Under the pieces are notes generated by a model, which saw nothing but the letters and a program-made list of their open reading frames with translations, ran no database searches and was not told where the DNA came from. The position numbers and the translations under genes were made by a program. Source: Candidatus Thalassarchaeaceae archaeon (GTDB lineage Archaea > Thermoplasmatota > Poseidoniia > Poseidoniales > Thalassarchaeaceae). Taken from it: a stretch of 64,000 nucleotides of DNA. The stretch's first letter is position 1. Each line of letters begins with the position of its first letter. Positions 20,013 through 29,635 of the stretch are shown here, one piece after another. The stretch covers positions 1 through 64,000 of the forward strand of contig JAQXEZ010000016.1 in NCBI GenBank assembly GCA_029250605.1, given 5' to 3'.

Positions 20013-21782
20013 ATGTCCGAGGCACGTCACCCGCTGGCCCGACTCATGACCCAGATGAGTGACCATAGGGGGACTATCATCCTAGCATCGATATGCTCGG
20101 TCCTGAACAAGATATGGGACCTCGCACCACCCGTCCTGATTGGGATGGCCATCGACGTGGTCCACCAGCAGGAAGAGTCCTTCCTAGCTGAATACGGTTA
20201 CATCGACCCTTGGGTTCAGCTCCAGGTTCTGGCTGGGATTACAGTGGCCATTTGGGTCCTCGAGTCGCTCTTCCAGTATTTCTACGGGGTTCTGTGGAGG
20301 AATCTAGCCCAGACGGCGCAGCACGAGCTTAGGATGGATGCCTACAGGCATATCCAGGACCTCGAGATGCAGTGGTTCTCCGAGCAGAGCACCGGCGGGC
20401 TCATGGCCATCATGAACGACGACGTGAACCAGCTCGAGCGTTTCCTCGACCACGGGGCCAACGACCTCCTGCAGGTCGGGACAACGGTGATAGTTGTCAG
20501 CGGGATCATGTTCTCCCTCGCCCCAGAGGTCGCAATACTAGCGATACTGCCGGTGCCGATCATCGTCGGGGGCTCGTTCTTCTATCAGAGGAGGATCGGG
20601 GTGCGATACACCGAGGTGCGCAAGGAGGTCGCCGAGCTGAATGCCATCCTGAACAACAACCTGCATGGGATCACCACGATCAAGTCGTTCACAGCGGAGG
20701 AGAGAGAAGCTCAGAGGGTGAGCGAGGCATCCCAGTCGTACAGGGACGCCAACAGATCCGCCATCCGACTCTCCGCATCCTTTGTCCCCTTGATTAGGAT
20801 GGCCATCCTTTTCGCCTTCACGGCAAACCTGCTCGTGGGCGGGAAGTACGCCCTCGAGGGTAAGATCGGTCTCGGTGAGTACTCCGTGATCGTGTTCATC
20901 ACCCAGCGCCTGCTCTGGCCACTCACCAGGCTGGGAGAGACATTCGACCTCTACCAGAGGGCACTCGCATCGACAAGCAGGGTCCTCGACCTCCTCGACA
21001 CCGATGTTGGGATCGTCGAGGGAGAAACAAGCCTCAATGCGGTCGACGGCGACATCAGGTTCGAGGGCATCCAGTTCACCTACCCCGATAGGGAGGACGT
21101 GCTCAGGGGAATCGACCTCGACGTACCCGCCGGCAAGACGGTGGGGCTCGTGGGGGCGACTGGCTCTGGCAAGACGACTCTCGTCCGTCTCCTGCTCAGG
21201 TTTCACGACCCTCTCGAGGGAAGTGTCACCATGGATGGTCACGATGTCAGGGAACTAAAGCTCGACTCTCTGAGGGGGGCTATATCTCTCGTCAGCCAGA
21301 CGACGACGCTGTTTCCAGGGACCGTGAGGGATAACGTTCTGTATGGTCGGCCAGAGGCCAACGAGGAGGAGATAGTCGAGGCAGCACGCATCGCTGAGGC
21401 CATCGGATTCATCGACGATCTCCCAGAGGGATGGGGCACCAACATCGGAGAGGATGGCCATCGCCTGTCGGGTGGGCAGAGGCAGAGGATAGCAATCGCC
21501 CGGGCAGTCCTGAAGGATGCCCCAGTCCTGGTCCTCGACGAGGCAACGAGCAACGTGGACAACGAGACCGAGGCGGCCCTGCAGCGCTCGATAGAGAGGA
21601 TATCCCGGGACCGCACCACCCTGATCATCGCCCACAGGCTCTCCACGGTCAGGAACGCGGACACCATCGCCGTGATGGAGAGGGGACAAATCACCGAGAT
21701 AGGAAGCCACGACGACCTAGTGTCCCAGGAAGGTCTGTATGCTAGGCTATGGGCAGTCCAGACAGGGGAGGCATCCGAATGA
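20013..21782 (+). CDS. ABC transporter, fused permease/ATPase (MsbA/MDR type)
   Basis: N-terminal TM domain; [41 protein letters not shown]. Confidence 0.95.
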   Translation: MSEARHPLARLMTQMSDHRGTIILASICSVLNKIWDLAPPVLIGMAIDVVHQQEESFLAEYGYIDPWVQLQVLAGITVAIWVLESLFQYFYGVLWRNLAQTAQHELRMDAYRHIQDLEMQWFSEQSTGGLMAIMNDDVNQLERFLDHGANDLLQVGTTVIVVSGIMFSLAPEVAILAILPVPIIVGGSFFYQRRIGVRYTEVRKEVAELNAILNNNLHGITTIKSFTAEEREAQRVSEASQSYRDANRSAIRLSASFVPLIRMAILFAFTANLLVGGKYALEGKIGLGEYSVIVFITQRLLWPLTRLGETFDLYQRALASTSRVLDLLDTDVGIVEGETSLNAVDGDIRFEGIQFTYPDREDVLRGIDLDVPAGKTVGLVGATGSGKTTLVRLLLRFHDPLEGSVTMDGHDVRELKLDSLRGAISLVSQTTTLFPGTVRDNVLYGRPEANEEEIVEAARIAEAIGFIDDLPEGWGTNIGEDGHRLSGGQRQRIAIARAVLKDAPVLVLDEATSNVDNETEAALQRSIERISRDRTTLIIAHRLSTVRNADTIAVMERGQITEIGSHDDLVSQEGLYARLWAVQTGEASE

Positions 21783-22198
21783 GCCACGAGGGGAACGTAC
21801 CGAGACTGACCGAACTGGCCGAGACTCTCGGGATGGAGATCACCGAATTCAGTGAGGGCTCATGCGTAGTCGAGCTAACCGTGGGGAGGAAGCACCTGAA
21901 CATGGGCGGGGTGGCCCATGGCGGGGTCCATGCTACCCTCCTTGACACGGCTATGGGGGGGACGCTCGTCTCGATCATCTCCAAGGAGGAGTGGTGCGCG
22001 ACTGCGCAGTTGGACATCTCGTACCTTAATGCGGTCAACAAGGGGGAACACATCGTAGCAACGGCAGAGGTCATTCGAAGGGGCAGGAACCTTGCTCATG
22101 TGGAGGGCAAGCTGGTCAATGGGGGGGGAGATCTAGTGGCCACGGCCAAGGGTACGTGGGCAATCTGGGAGGCTCGCCCGAAGAGCAGAGGCGGTTGA
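21779..22198 (+). CDS. PaaI-type hotdog thioesterase
   Basis: [25 protein letters not shown]; start at 21779 overlaps the upstream stop. Confidence 0.87.
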   Translation: MSHEGNVPRLTELAETLGMEITEFSEGSCVVELTVGRKHLNMGGVAHGGVHATLLDTAMGGTLVSIISKEEWCATAQLDISYLNAVNKGEHIVATAEVIRRGRNLAHVEGKLVNGGGDLVATAKGTWAIWEARPKSRGG

Positions 22199-22250
22199 TT
22201 AAGGCTCATGCAGGCGTCATATTCAAGAGGGGTGATATCCTCTTGCAATC

Positions 22251-22583
22251 ATGGCGAGAAAGGACTCACTAACATGGTTCATGCTGGGAATCGCGCAGAT
22301 ACTAATTGGAGACGCAATCGCTGGAGAAATCATCGGGCCACTAATCCAAGCGTCTGGAGGTGGGACTTTAGCCCTCGGGTTATACTTCCTCCTGTTCGTC
22401 GCACGTCACGACGAAGAGTTCACCGAGCTATACAGCAAGGCCGAGAGGACAATCTTGCTTACGGATCCAGCTACTGGTAGGAAGGAACTAGTGAACGAAT
22501 CCCCGAAAGGGGTCAAGGCGGCTTGGTACGCAGTGCCTGTGATGATGACATTCATAGGCGCGATGGCCTGGCTCGTTGGCTGA
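22251..22583 (+). CDS. Small membrane protein, unknown
   Basis: MARKDSLTWFMLGIAQILIGDAIAGEII..., two to three TM segments. Confidence 0.6.
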   Translation: MARKDSLTWFMLGIAQILIGDAIAGEIIGPLIQASGGGTLALGLYFLLFVARHDEEFTELYSKAERTILLTDPATGRKELVNESPKGVKAAWYAVPVMMTFIGAMAWLVG

Positions 22584-22592
22584 GGAAGGCTG

Positions 22593-22856
22593 ATGTCCCC
22601 CAAAGAGGACGACACGATCGTCGACAAGGTGATTGGAAACCCCGCATTCGACCAGATGTTCGGTTACCACATCTTCTTCAGAAGGGCAGCCATCCCCGTC
22701 CTCCTTTTCCTGATAGGGCTCTTGTCTTACACGCTATTCGACTCATTCCTCTCTTCCCAGAACAACCTCACACTGTCCTTCGTAATCGTCGGACTCTCAT
22801 TGGGTCCGATTCTGAACCTAGAGCGATACATGGGCTCCATATTGTCTAAGAAATGA
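22593..22856 (+). CDS. Small membrane protein, unknown
   Basis: MSPKEDDTIVDKVIGNPAFDQMFGYHIFFRRAAIPVLLFLIGLLSYTLFDSF..., two TM segments. Confidence 0.6.
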   Translation: MSPKEDDTIVDKVIGNPAFDQMFGYHIFFRRAAIPVLLFLIGLLSYTLFDSFLSSQNNLTLSFVIVGLSLGPILNLERYMGSILSKK

Positions 22857-22916
22857 GGCTCCCTTACCACCCGTTCCGCCGAACAAGTCAAATCTTACCC
22901 ATCGTACGCAGTAGTA

Positions 22917-23504
22917 ATGGCTGAGTTCAGTTTGTTTGATTTAATAGGTTTCGGGGATGCAACGGGGGTCGAACTGCTCTTCGCAGCAAGCGCTCTAGTG
23001 GGCGGGATTCTGTTCGTCCTCTACTTCTTCCTACTGATGATAGGAGGCATTGCAACCGATGTCTTCGATGGCCTGTTTGGCATAGATGTCGACCTAGGGG
23101 CGGATGCCTCGTTCAAGGCACTCACTTTCCAGGGCATCATGGCCTTCTTGATGTTCTTCGGTCTTGGTGGACTCTACGTTCTGAAGTCAGATGGGGGGGC
23201 CAGCCTCTCCATACTCGCGGGAGGCATAGCAGGAACGGCGTCGATGTACGCAACGGGCAAACTATTCGAGCTCTTCGTCAATCTGCAGCAGGATGGGACC
23301 ACTGATCTGGTTGAGGCAGTCGGATCAAAGGGGCAGACATACCTGAGGATAGCCGAAGATGGATTGGGGCAGGTCACCGTGGAGGTTAACGGTGCCCAGA
23401 GGACATACAACGCAAAGTCAGAGGACGGTGCCGGAATAGCAACCGGCGACTTCATCGAAGTGGTCGATGTAATCGGCGAGGTATTGGTAGTAAAGAGGAT
23501 CTAA
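22917..23504 (+). CDS. NfeD/YuaF-like membrane protein with C-terminal OB-like domain
   Basis: TM segments then VEAVGSKGQTYLRIAEDGLGQVTVEVNGAQRTYNAKSEDGAGIATGDFIEVVDVIGEVLVVKRI; directly upstream of flotillin. Confidence 0.75.
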   Translation: MAEFSLFDLIGFGDATGVELLFAASALVGGILFVLYFFLLMIGGIATDVFDGLFGIDVDLGADASFKALTFQGIMAFLMFFGLGGLYVLKSDGGASLSILAGGIAGTASMYATGKLFELFVNLQQDGTTDLVEAVGSKGQTYLRIAEDGLGQVTVEVNGAQRTYNAKSEDGAGIATGDFIEVVDVIGEVLVVKRI

Positions 23505-23602
23505 TTTCTCATTGAAATTTCCTAGTCCCACCATCCCACCAGTGGCCATGATGGGTAAGCATTCATAGGTGACCAACCCTTCATCTGGAATGAGTTGAGC
23601 CA

Positions 23603-25021
23603 ATGGCAACGTCAGCAGATATACTAGGAATAATGATTTTTGCAGTTGTACTGATTCTTGTGGCTGCTGTGATGTTTTTCGCACAGCGCTACAAGAGATG
23701 TCCACCTGACCAGATAATGGTGATTTATGGACGCACGGAAAGAACGGCGGACGGTCGCCCGAAACCATCCAAGACCATGCACGGTGGTGCTGCCCTAGTA
23801 TGGCCCCTGATTCAGGACTTCGCATACATCTCTCTGAAGCCGATGACAATCAACATCGACCTCAGAGGGGCCCTATCCCTGCAGAACATCAGGATCAACG
23901 TCCCGAGCACATTCACGATCGGCGTTTCCACTGAGCCTTCCATAATGGCCAATGCAGCCGAGCGTCTTCTGGGATTCAGGGTGGACGACATCGAGGAGAT
24001 GGCCAAGGAGATCATCTTCGGGCAACTACGTCTGACTGTCGCGACCCTGACAATCGAGCAGATCAACCAGGACCGCGACTCCTTCCTGGAGCTGATTCAG
24101 AAGAACGTCGGACAGGAGATGAGGAAGGTCGGGCTGTACCTGATCAACGTGAACATCGCTGATATCACCGATGAGTCGGATTACATCGAGAGCATCGGCA
24201 AGAAGGCAGCATCCACAGCAGTCGAGCAGGCTAGGATCGATGTCGCAGACGCTCAGAGGGACGGTGCAATCGGTCAGGCAAAGGCAGACAGGGCAAGGGA
24301 GATCGAGGTAGCTCAGAACACAGCCGAAGCCGAGAAGGGCCGCAAGGCCGCCGAGGCAGACCAGCGTGTGTACGTCGAGCAGCAAGAGGCCATGGCGGTT
24401 GCTGGTGAGAACTCTGCCCAGGCAGAGATAGCCAGAGCAAACGCAGACCTAGCCGAAGCCGAGGCTTCAGCCAAGCAGAGAGCCGACGTTGCAACAGCAC
24501 AGGCAGAGGCAGAGATTCAGAAGGCAGTATACGAAGAGGAGGAGCAGAAGCTCAGAGCAAGTGAGATTGCCCAAGCGACCGTCCAGAAGCAGCAGATCGA
24601 GATACAAGCAGAGGCCGAGGCGGAGAGGCAGAGGAGAGTAGCTCGCGGTGAGGCCGATGCAATTCTTGCCAAGTATGAGGCCGAGGCCGAGGGTATCCAG
24701 AAGGTCCTGGAGTCCAAGGCAACGGGTTACAGCAGCCTAGTCGCCAGCGCTTCTGGAGACCCCAAGGCAGCAGCAACTCTCCTGATGGTCGAGAAGATAG
24801 AGGCCATGGTCACTGCACAGACCGAGGCTATCCGGAATCTGAAGATTGACAAGATCACAGTATGGGACAGTGGCAACAACGCTGATGGGAATTCGGCTAC
24901 TAGCAACTTCGTAAGCAGCCTGGTCCAGAGCCTGCCACCAATCCATGACGTAGCCAAGATGTCCGGCGTCGAGCTCCCAGACTACTTGGGTTCGATGACA
25001 GACGATTCCGATGAGTCTTGA
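23603..25021 (+). CDS. Flotillin-like (SPFH) protein
   Basis: N-terminal TM, CPPDQIMVIYG, SPFH domain, long Ala/Glu/Gln-rich coiled coil. Confidence 0.92.
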   Translation: MATSADILGIMIFAVVLILVAAVMFFAQRYKRCPPDQIMVIYGRTERTADGRPKPSKTMHGGAALVWPLIQDFAYISLKPMTINIDLRGALSLQNIRINVPSTFTIGVSTEPSIMANAAERLLGFRVDDIEEMAKEIIFGQLRLTVATLTIEQINQDRDSFLELIQKNVGQEMRKVGLYLINVNIADITDESDYIESIGKKAASTAVEQARIDVADAQRDGAIGQAKADRAREIEVAQNTAEAEKGRKAAEADQRVYVEQQEAMAVAGENSAQAEIARANADLAEAEASAKQRADVATAQAEAEIQKAVYEEEEQKLRASEIAQATVQKQQIEIQAEAEAERQRRVARGEADAILAKYEAEAEGIQKVLESKATGYSSLVASASGDPKAAATLLMVEKIEAMVTAQTEAIRNLKIDKITVWDSGNNADGNSATSNFVSSLVQSLPPIHDVAKMSGVELPDYLGSMTDDSDES

Positions 25022-25041
25022 TCATTATCGGAAGTGATGGC

Positions 25042-26274
25042 ATGACCGAGAGCGCGGTTGTCGTGGAGGGGGCTAGGACCCCGTTCTGCGAGTGGCTAGG
25101 TGGAAAGAGAGGTGACGGCAGTCCAGGTGGGAGACTAGCATCCGTCTCCGCAGAGGAACTTGGCACCATTGCTATCAAAGGCGCAATGGAGAGGTCGGGA
25201 ACTGATCCAAATACCGTTGAACACGTAGTAATGGGCCATGCGCTGCAGACTTCCGGACAAGCAATTTTCGGAGCCAGGCACGCCGGACTCAGAGCCGGAA
25301 TTCCCCAAGAAGTTCCGATGCTCACACTAAACCGACTTTGCGGAAGCGGCGCCCAGTCAATCATCAGCGCAACCCAGATGATCATGCTGGGAGAGGCAGA
25401 GGTAGTTGTTGCAGGGGGGATGGAGAACCTCAGCCAGGCCCCACACGTCCTAAGGGGGATGAGGGGTACTTACAAGTTAGGCAGACCCCCATCAGCTGGG
25501 GAAGAAATCCCGCAGGACATGGAGGACTACCTATTCACGAACCTGGTCGACGGGGTCAGTGGCATGTTCATGGCTCAGACCAGTGACGAATTATGTCGTA
25601 GGAAGGGAGTTCTCCGAGAGCAGGCGGATGAATACGCCGCCCTGAGCCACCAGAGGACCGAGTCCAGCGTATCGTCTGGAGCTTGGGAGAACGAGATAGT
25701 TCCAGTCGAGACTCCAGGTGGAGTAATTGACCATTCCCACGAGGATCACGTAGTCCTCGGCACGACCATCGAGACCCTCTCGGGCCTGAGGGCCCACTTC
25801 GGACCAGACTCCTTGGTTACTGCAGGCAATGCGTCTGGTGTCGTCGATGGCGCCGCTGCGGTCGTGGTGAAGTCTGAGTCTCGAGCAGAATCTGACGGTG
25901 ACGAACCACTGGCAAGAATCGTCTCATGGGGGATAGTCGGTCTAGAGCCCAGCATCATGGCTTACGGCCCGGTCCCCTCCAGTCAGAAGGCGATCGAGAA
26001 AGCAGGCCTGACCGTCTCGGACATAGACCTCTGGGAGATCAACGAGGCATTCGCAGGACAGGCAGTAGCCTGCATCAAGGACCTCGGGATAGATTATGAC
26101 AGAGTCAATGTGAATGGCGGTGCGGTGGGACTGGGACATCCCCTAGCCGCAACCGGAACGAGGCTTGTCCTGACTCTCTCTCACCAGTTGAAGAGAACTG
26201 GTGGGCGTTACGGGGTAGCCACAGCCTGCATTGGTGGCGGACAAGGAATAGCCGTAGTCTTAGAATCGCTTTAA
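25042..26274 (+). CDS. Thiolase (acetyl-CoA acetyltransferase)
   Basis: VVEGARTPF; LNRLCGSGAQSI (active Cys); NEAFAG; NVNGGAVGLGHPLAATG; CIGGGQG. Confidence 0.95.
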   Translation: MTESAVVVEGARTPFCEWLGGKRGDGSPGGRLASVSAEELGTIAIKGAMERSGTDPNTVEHVVMGHALQTSGQAIFGARHAGLRAGIPQEVPMLTLNRLCGSGAQSIISATQMIMLGEAEVVVAGGMENLSQAPHVLRGMRGTYKLGRPPSAGEEIPQDMEDYLFTNLVDGVSGMFMAQTSDELCRRKGVLREQADEYAALSHQRTESSVSSGAWENEIVPVETPGGVIDHSHEDHVVLGTTIETLSGLRAHFGPDSLVTAGNASGVVDGAAAVVVKSESRAESDGDEPLARIVSWGIVGLEPSIMAYGPVPSSQKAIEKAGLTVSDIDLWEINEAFAGQAVACIKDLGIDYDRVNVNGGAVGLGHPLAATGTRLVLTLSHQLKRTGGRYGVATACIGGGQGIAVVLESL

Positions 26275-26323
26275 TCAGCGGTGAGCCTAGTGGCGGAGGG
26301 GTTATCTCTAATCGAAGAACCCC

Positions 26324-26605
26324 TTGCTCATGAGCCACATACCTGGAACCGGACACGCGACTTCAAAGAGAAGCCTAGTGAAGACAGTAACTTGGAGGAC
26401 AATTGGGACAATTGATACCATCATCATTGCTAGATTTATCACGGGTAGTTGGACGGCAGGAGCAGCCATAGGGGGGATCGAGGTCTTCACCAAGATGGCG
26501 CTATACTTCCTACATGAGAGGGGATGGAGTTTTGTCGACTGGGGTTTGGAGGATACTACCGTACCATTAGAAACACATTCTATCGTGGCGGTTCAATCTT
26601 CGTAG
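26324..26605 (+). CDS. DUF2061 membrane protein, copy 1
   Basis: SLVKTVTWRTIGTIDTIIIARFITGSW...GGIEVFTKMALYFLHERGW. Confidence 0.88.
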   Translation: MLMSHIPGTGHATSKRSLVKTVTWRTIGTIDTIIIARFITGSWTAGAAIGGIEVFTKMALYFLHERGWSFVDWGLEDTTVPLETHSIVAVQSS

Positions 26606-26652
26606 TAAAACACTGAGACTGACCCATTCGAACCGCTTAGGTTAATTGCCAT

Positions 26653-26898
26653 ATGCTCGGCCCCGGCCTTGATATGGCGATGGGTTTGTACACTAGGGAA
26701 CGCGTTCTGGCAAAGACATTTGCCTGGAGAATAATAGCGACTTTGACAGGAGCAGCGATAGCTGGAATGCTGACTGGCGAGTTAGAAACAGCGGGGTGGT
26801 TCATCGTTATCGAGTTCCCGTTGAAGATGAGTTTCTACTACGTCCATGAGAGGGCTTGGGAAGCAGTGGAGTGGGGAGTCGCAGAACCAGCGGTATGA
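26653..26898 (+). CDS. DUF2061-like membrane protein, copy 2
   Basis: RERVLAKTFAWRIIATLTGAAIAGMLTGELETAGWFIVIEFPLKMSFYYVHERAWEAVEWG; start may be at the MGLYTRERV methionine. Confidence 0.88.
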   Translation: MLGPGLDMAMGLYTRERVLAKTFAWRIIATLTGAAIAGMLTGELETAGWFIVIEFPLKMSFYYVHERAWEAVEWGVAEPAV

Positions 26899-26899
26899 C

Positions 26900-29626
26900 C
26901 TACTCGTGGATGAACCAGTGTTCCTTCCTAGGAGGGAGTGGTCGATTCATCCACAGGGGCCTCCTCTCACCACGAGGATGTACTTCCTTCTCCTTGGCCA
27001 TTTCGTTCCACTTCTTGTAGTACTCAAACGACTTGTTGGTATCGACCTCTACGTCACCGTACTTCTCCCCCTCGGCCGGCCTTGAGATCCTAACCTTCTG
27101 AAGCCAGCAGTGCGCTCCGCTGATCGGGTCGGGCTGAACTGCATGGGTGATGTTCTGATGCACCCCGCCATCCCTCCACCAGACCCTGTTGGTGTCCGGA
27201 TCTTCGGACTCCCACGGCCTTACCCCTGTGACCGTCCTCATCCTCATCCTGCCCTCGCCCAGGTCCTCTATCTCGACCTCGTTGGTCATGTACCTGTTGC
27301 CCGAGTCCTGCTTCCTCCTCCATCTGCCGATGTGGTGCGAGCATCCGATTATCCCTGGCTTTATGCCCTCGGTAACCCAGACCTTGTCAATGAACCAGCC
27401 TATCTCGGTCTCGACTTTGAGGAGGTCACCCTCGCCGACCCCTAGCTTGGCGGCATCTTTCGGATGGACCCAGAGGGGATTCCTATGGGCTATCTCTGCA
27501 AGCCATTTGGCATTGGCGGAGCGAGAGTGGATGTGCTGGGGTAGTCGGAAGTTCGGGAGAAGGCAGTATTCGTCCTCCCCCTGCAGGTTGTCCGGGTGCA
27601 CGTGGCTCATTACTCTGTAGTGAGGGATGGAGTGCTCGGGATGGCCGAACTCGACCATGGTGTTCGAATAGATCTCCTGCTTACCGCTCGGAGTTGGCCA
27701 TCCATCCTCCTCGTGCTTGTTGTAGGTGGCCTCCTCGATAAGGAAAGCACCGTGCTTCCGCATGTAACCAAGGGGGTCGGTCCCTTCGGCATCCGCTGCT
27801 TCGGGAAGCCCCGGTATCCTCTCGAACATGTACTGGTAGTATTCGTCGATTGTGATTCTCTCACCCTCTCGGTATGGGCTCATGAAGTGCTCCCTGATTC
27901 CCATCGTGCCATCGTCTATCCTCCATGACAGCTCGTTCCAGAACTCATCCTCCTCCCACACCTCTCCGGGGTTGACCTCGTGAGTGAATTCCACTTCCTT
28001 GCCCTCTCTGCGAGCATATTCCCTCAGCACCGGTTGCCTGAACGCTACCCACTTGCCTGAGCTGGTAGCATATGAGTTGACGTCGTGCCTCTCTGAGGCA
28101 TGCCCCATTGGGAGGACGTAGTCAGCGAAGAAGGCCGTTTCGTTCCAAGTCGGGGTCAGAGCCACATGGCACCCAACTGCATCCTCGTTCTGTAGCATCT
28201 CGATCCAAGAGAATCCGTCTGGATATGTCCAAACCGGATTGAAGACTCTAGTGAAGTAGACATCCATCTCTCCCCTTCCGTCCTTGATCAGGTGCGGCAG
28301 GATGTGACTCATCTCGTAGTGGGACATCGTGTACTCTGGAGGGAAGTGCAACTCGTTCCACCCATCCGGGTCGGGGGGGACGTCGAAGAGGTCAGGCTTG
28401 TACTTGGACCACGAGTTTGGAGAGGTGCCCCCTTCGGTCCCCACGCTCCCTGTTAGGACGTTAAGCAGATGTAGGGCCCTGCTGACTTGCCATCCACCAA
28501 GATTGCCTATGGCAGCAGCCCTCCAAACGTGTGTAGCAAGCCTGCTTCCAGCGCTTGCCACGATCTCTCCCACCTCTATTACCTGCTCTACTGGGATCCT
28601 GCATTCCTTCGCCGCGAACTCGGGGGTGTACTGCGAATATTCCTCAACCAGGAGTTCGATGAATCGATCGAACTCCGGTGGCTCTTCTGGGTGGTCCGCC
28701 TCCAGCCACTCCCCCCAGTTTACCCAGTTCTCCACAAAGTCCCTGTCGAACAGGCCTCGCTCCAGGATCATATTGGCCCATGTTAGGAAGAGGGCTGACT
28801 CCGATCCGGGCCACGTCGGAAGCCAATGGTCAGCCATGGCCGCGGTGTTGGAGAGTCTCGGATCTATTACGATGAGCTTGGCTCCGTCCATCATCCCTTC
28901 CAGGATCCTCTGTGCATGCGGATTGAAGTAGTGACCAGTCTCCAAATGTGACGATGTTAGCAGGATCACCTTTGCGTTGGCGTGATCAGGTGATGGCCTA
29001 TCGTGACGATGCCAGAGCGCATACCCGGTCCTGGCCCCAGCAGAGCATATGTTGGTGTGGCTGTTGTGCCCATCGACTCCCCAAGCCTTCAGGATCCTGT
29101 TTGTGTACCCCTCGTGCCCTGGACGTCCGACATGATACACTACCCTGTCCTTGGCACCCGTCTTCAGTGAGTGGCGAATCTTGGTTGAGATTTCGTCCAA
29201 TGCGTCGTCCCAGGATATTCTCTCCCAACCCCCTTCCCCCCTTGGACCAACTCTCCTCATTGGGTGGAGTATCCTCTCGGTGTCATTGATCTGGTTGATA
29301 GTTGCAGGACCCTTGGCACAGTTCCTGCCCCTACTACCGGGATGGTGTGGGTTCCCCTCGAACTTAGACACCTTTCCAGAGTCCTTGTCCACATATGCCA
29401 GAAGTCCGCATGCGGACTCGCAGTTGAAGCAAGTCGTGGGTACCAAAGAGTATCGCTTCTCGACCATCTTCGGCCACTCGTTCGCATCAAGTTCTACGTG
29501 ATCGTGCCATTCTTCCGGTTTGGGGAAGTGCCTCAGTGAACCGTTGGCCCCGACTGCATCGGGCCTGTCCAGATTGGGGATGATCCTGAGCCTCTGCGCC
29601 ACGTTCTCGATGAATGTCTTACCCAA
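26900..29626 (-). CDS. Molybdopterin oxidoreductase catalytic subunit (SoeA/PsrA-like CISM family), no obvious Tat signal
   Basis: CFNCESACGLLAYVDKDSGKVSKFEGNPHHPGSRGRNCAKG; WERISWDDALDEI; C-terminal LLPNFRLPQHIHSRSANAKWLAEIAHRNPLWVHPKDAAKLGVGEGD. N-terminus MGKTFIENVAQRLRIIPN lacks a twin-arginine motif. Confidence 0.93.
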   Translation of the reverse strand: MGKTFIENVAQRLRIIPNLDRPDAVGANGSLRHFPKPEEWHDHVELDANEWPKMVEKRYSLVPTTCFNCESACGLLAYVDKDSGKVSKFEGNPHHPGSRGRNCAKGPATINQINDTERILHPMRRVGPRGEGGWERISWDDALDEISTKIRHSLKTGAKDRVVYHVGRPGHEGYTNRILKAWGVDGHNSHTNICSAGARTGYALWHRHDRPSPDHANAKVILLTSSHLETGHYFNPHAQRILEGMMDGAKLIVIDPRLSNTAAMADHWLPTWPGSESALFLTWANMILERGLFDRDFVENWVNWGEWLEADHPEEPPEFDRFIELLVEEYSQYTPEFAAKECRIPVEQVIEVGEIVASAGSRLATHVWRAAAIGNLGGWQVSRALHLLNVLTGSVGTEGGTSPNSWSKYKPDLFDVPPDPDGWNELHFPPEYTMSHYEMSHILPHLIKDGRGEMDVYFTRVFNPVWTYPDGFSWIEMLQNEDAVGCHVALTPTWNETAFFADYVLPMGHASERHDVNSYATSSGKWVAFRQPVLREYARREGKEVEFTHEVNPGEVWEEDEFWNELSWRIDDGTMGIREHFMSPYREGERITIDEYYQYMFERIPGLPEAADAEGTDPLGYMRKHGAFLIEEATYNKHEEDGWPTPSGKQEIYSNTMVEFGHPEHSIPHYRVMSHVHPDNLQGEDEYCLLPNFRLPQHIHSRSANAKWLAEIAHRNPLWVHPKDAAKLGVGEGDLLKVETEIGWFIDKVWVTEGIKPGIIGCSHHIGRWRRKQDSGNRYMTNEVEIEDLGEGRMRMRTVTGVRPWESEDPDTNRVWWRDGGVHQNITHAVQPDPISGAHCWLQKVRISRPAEGEKYGDVEVDTNKSFEYYKKWNEMAKEKEVHPRGERRPLWMNRPLPPRKEHWFIHE

Positions 29627-29635
29627 GCTAGCACC

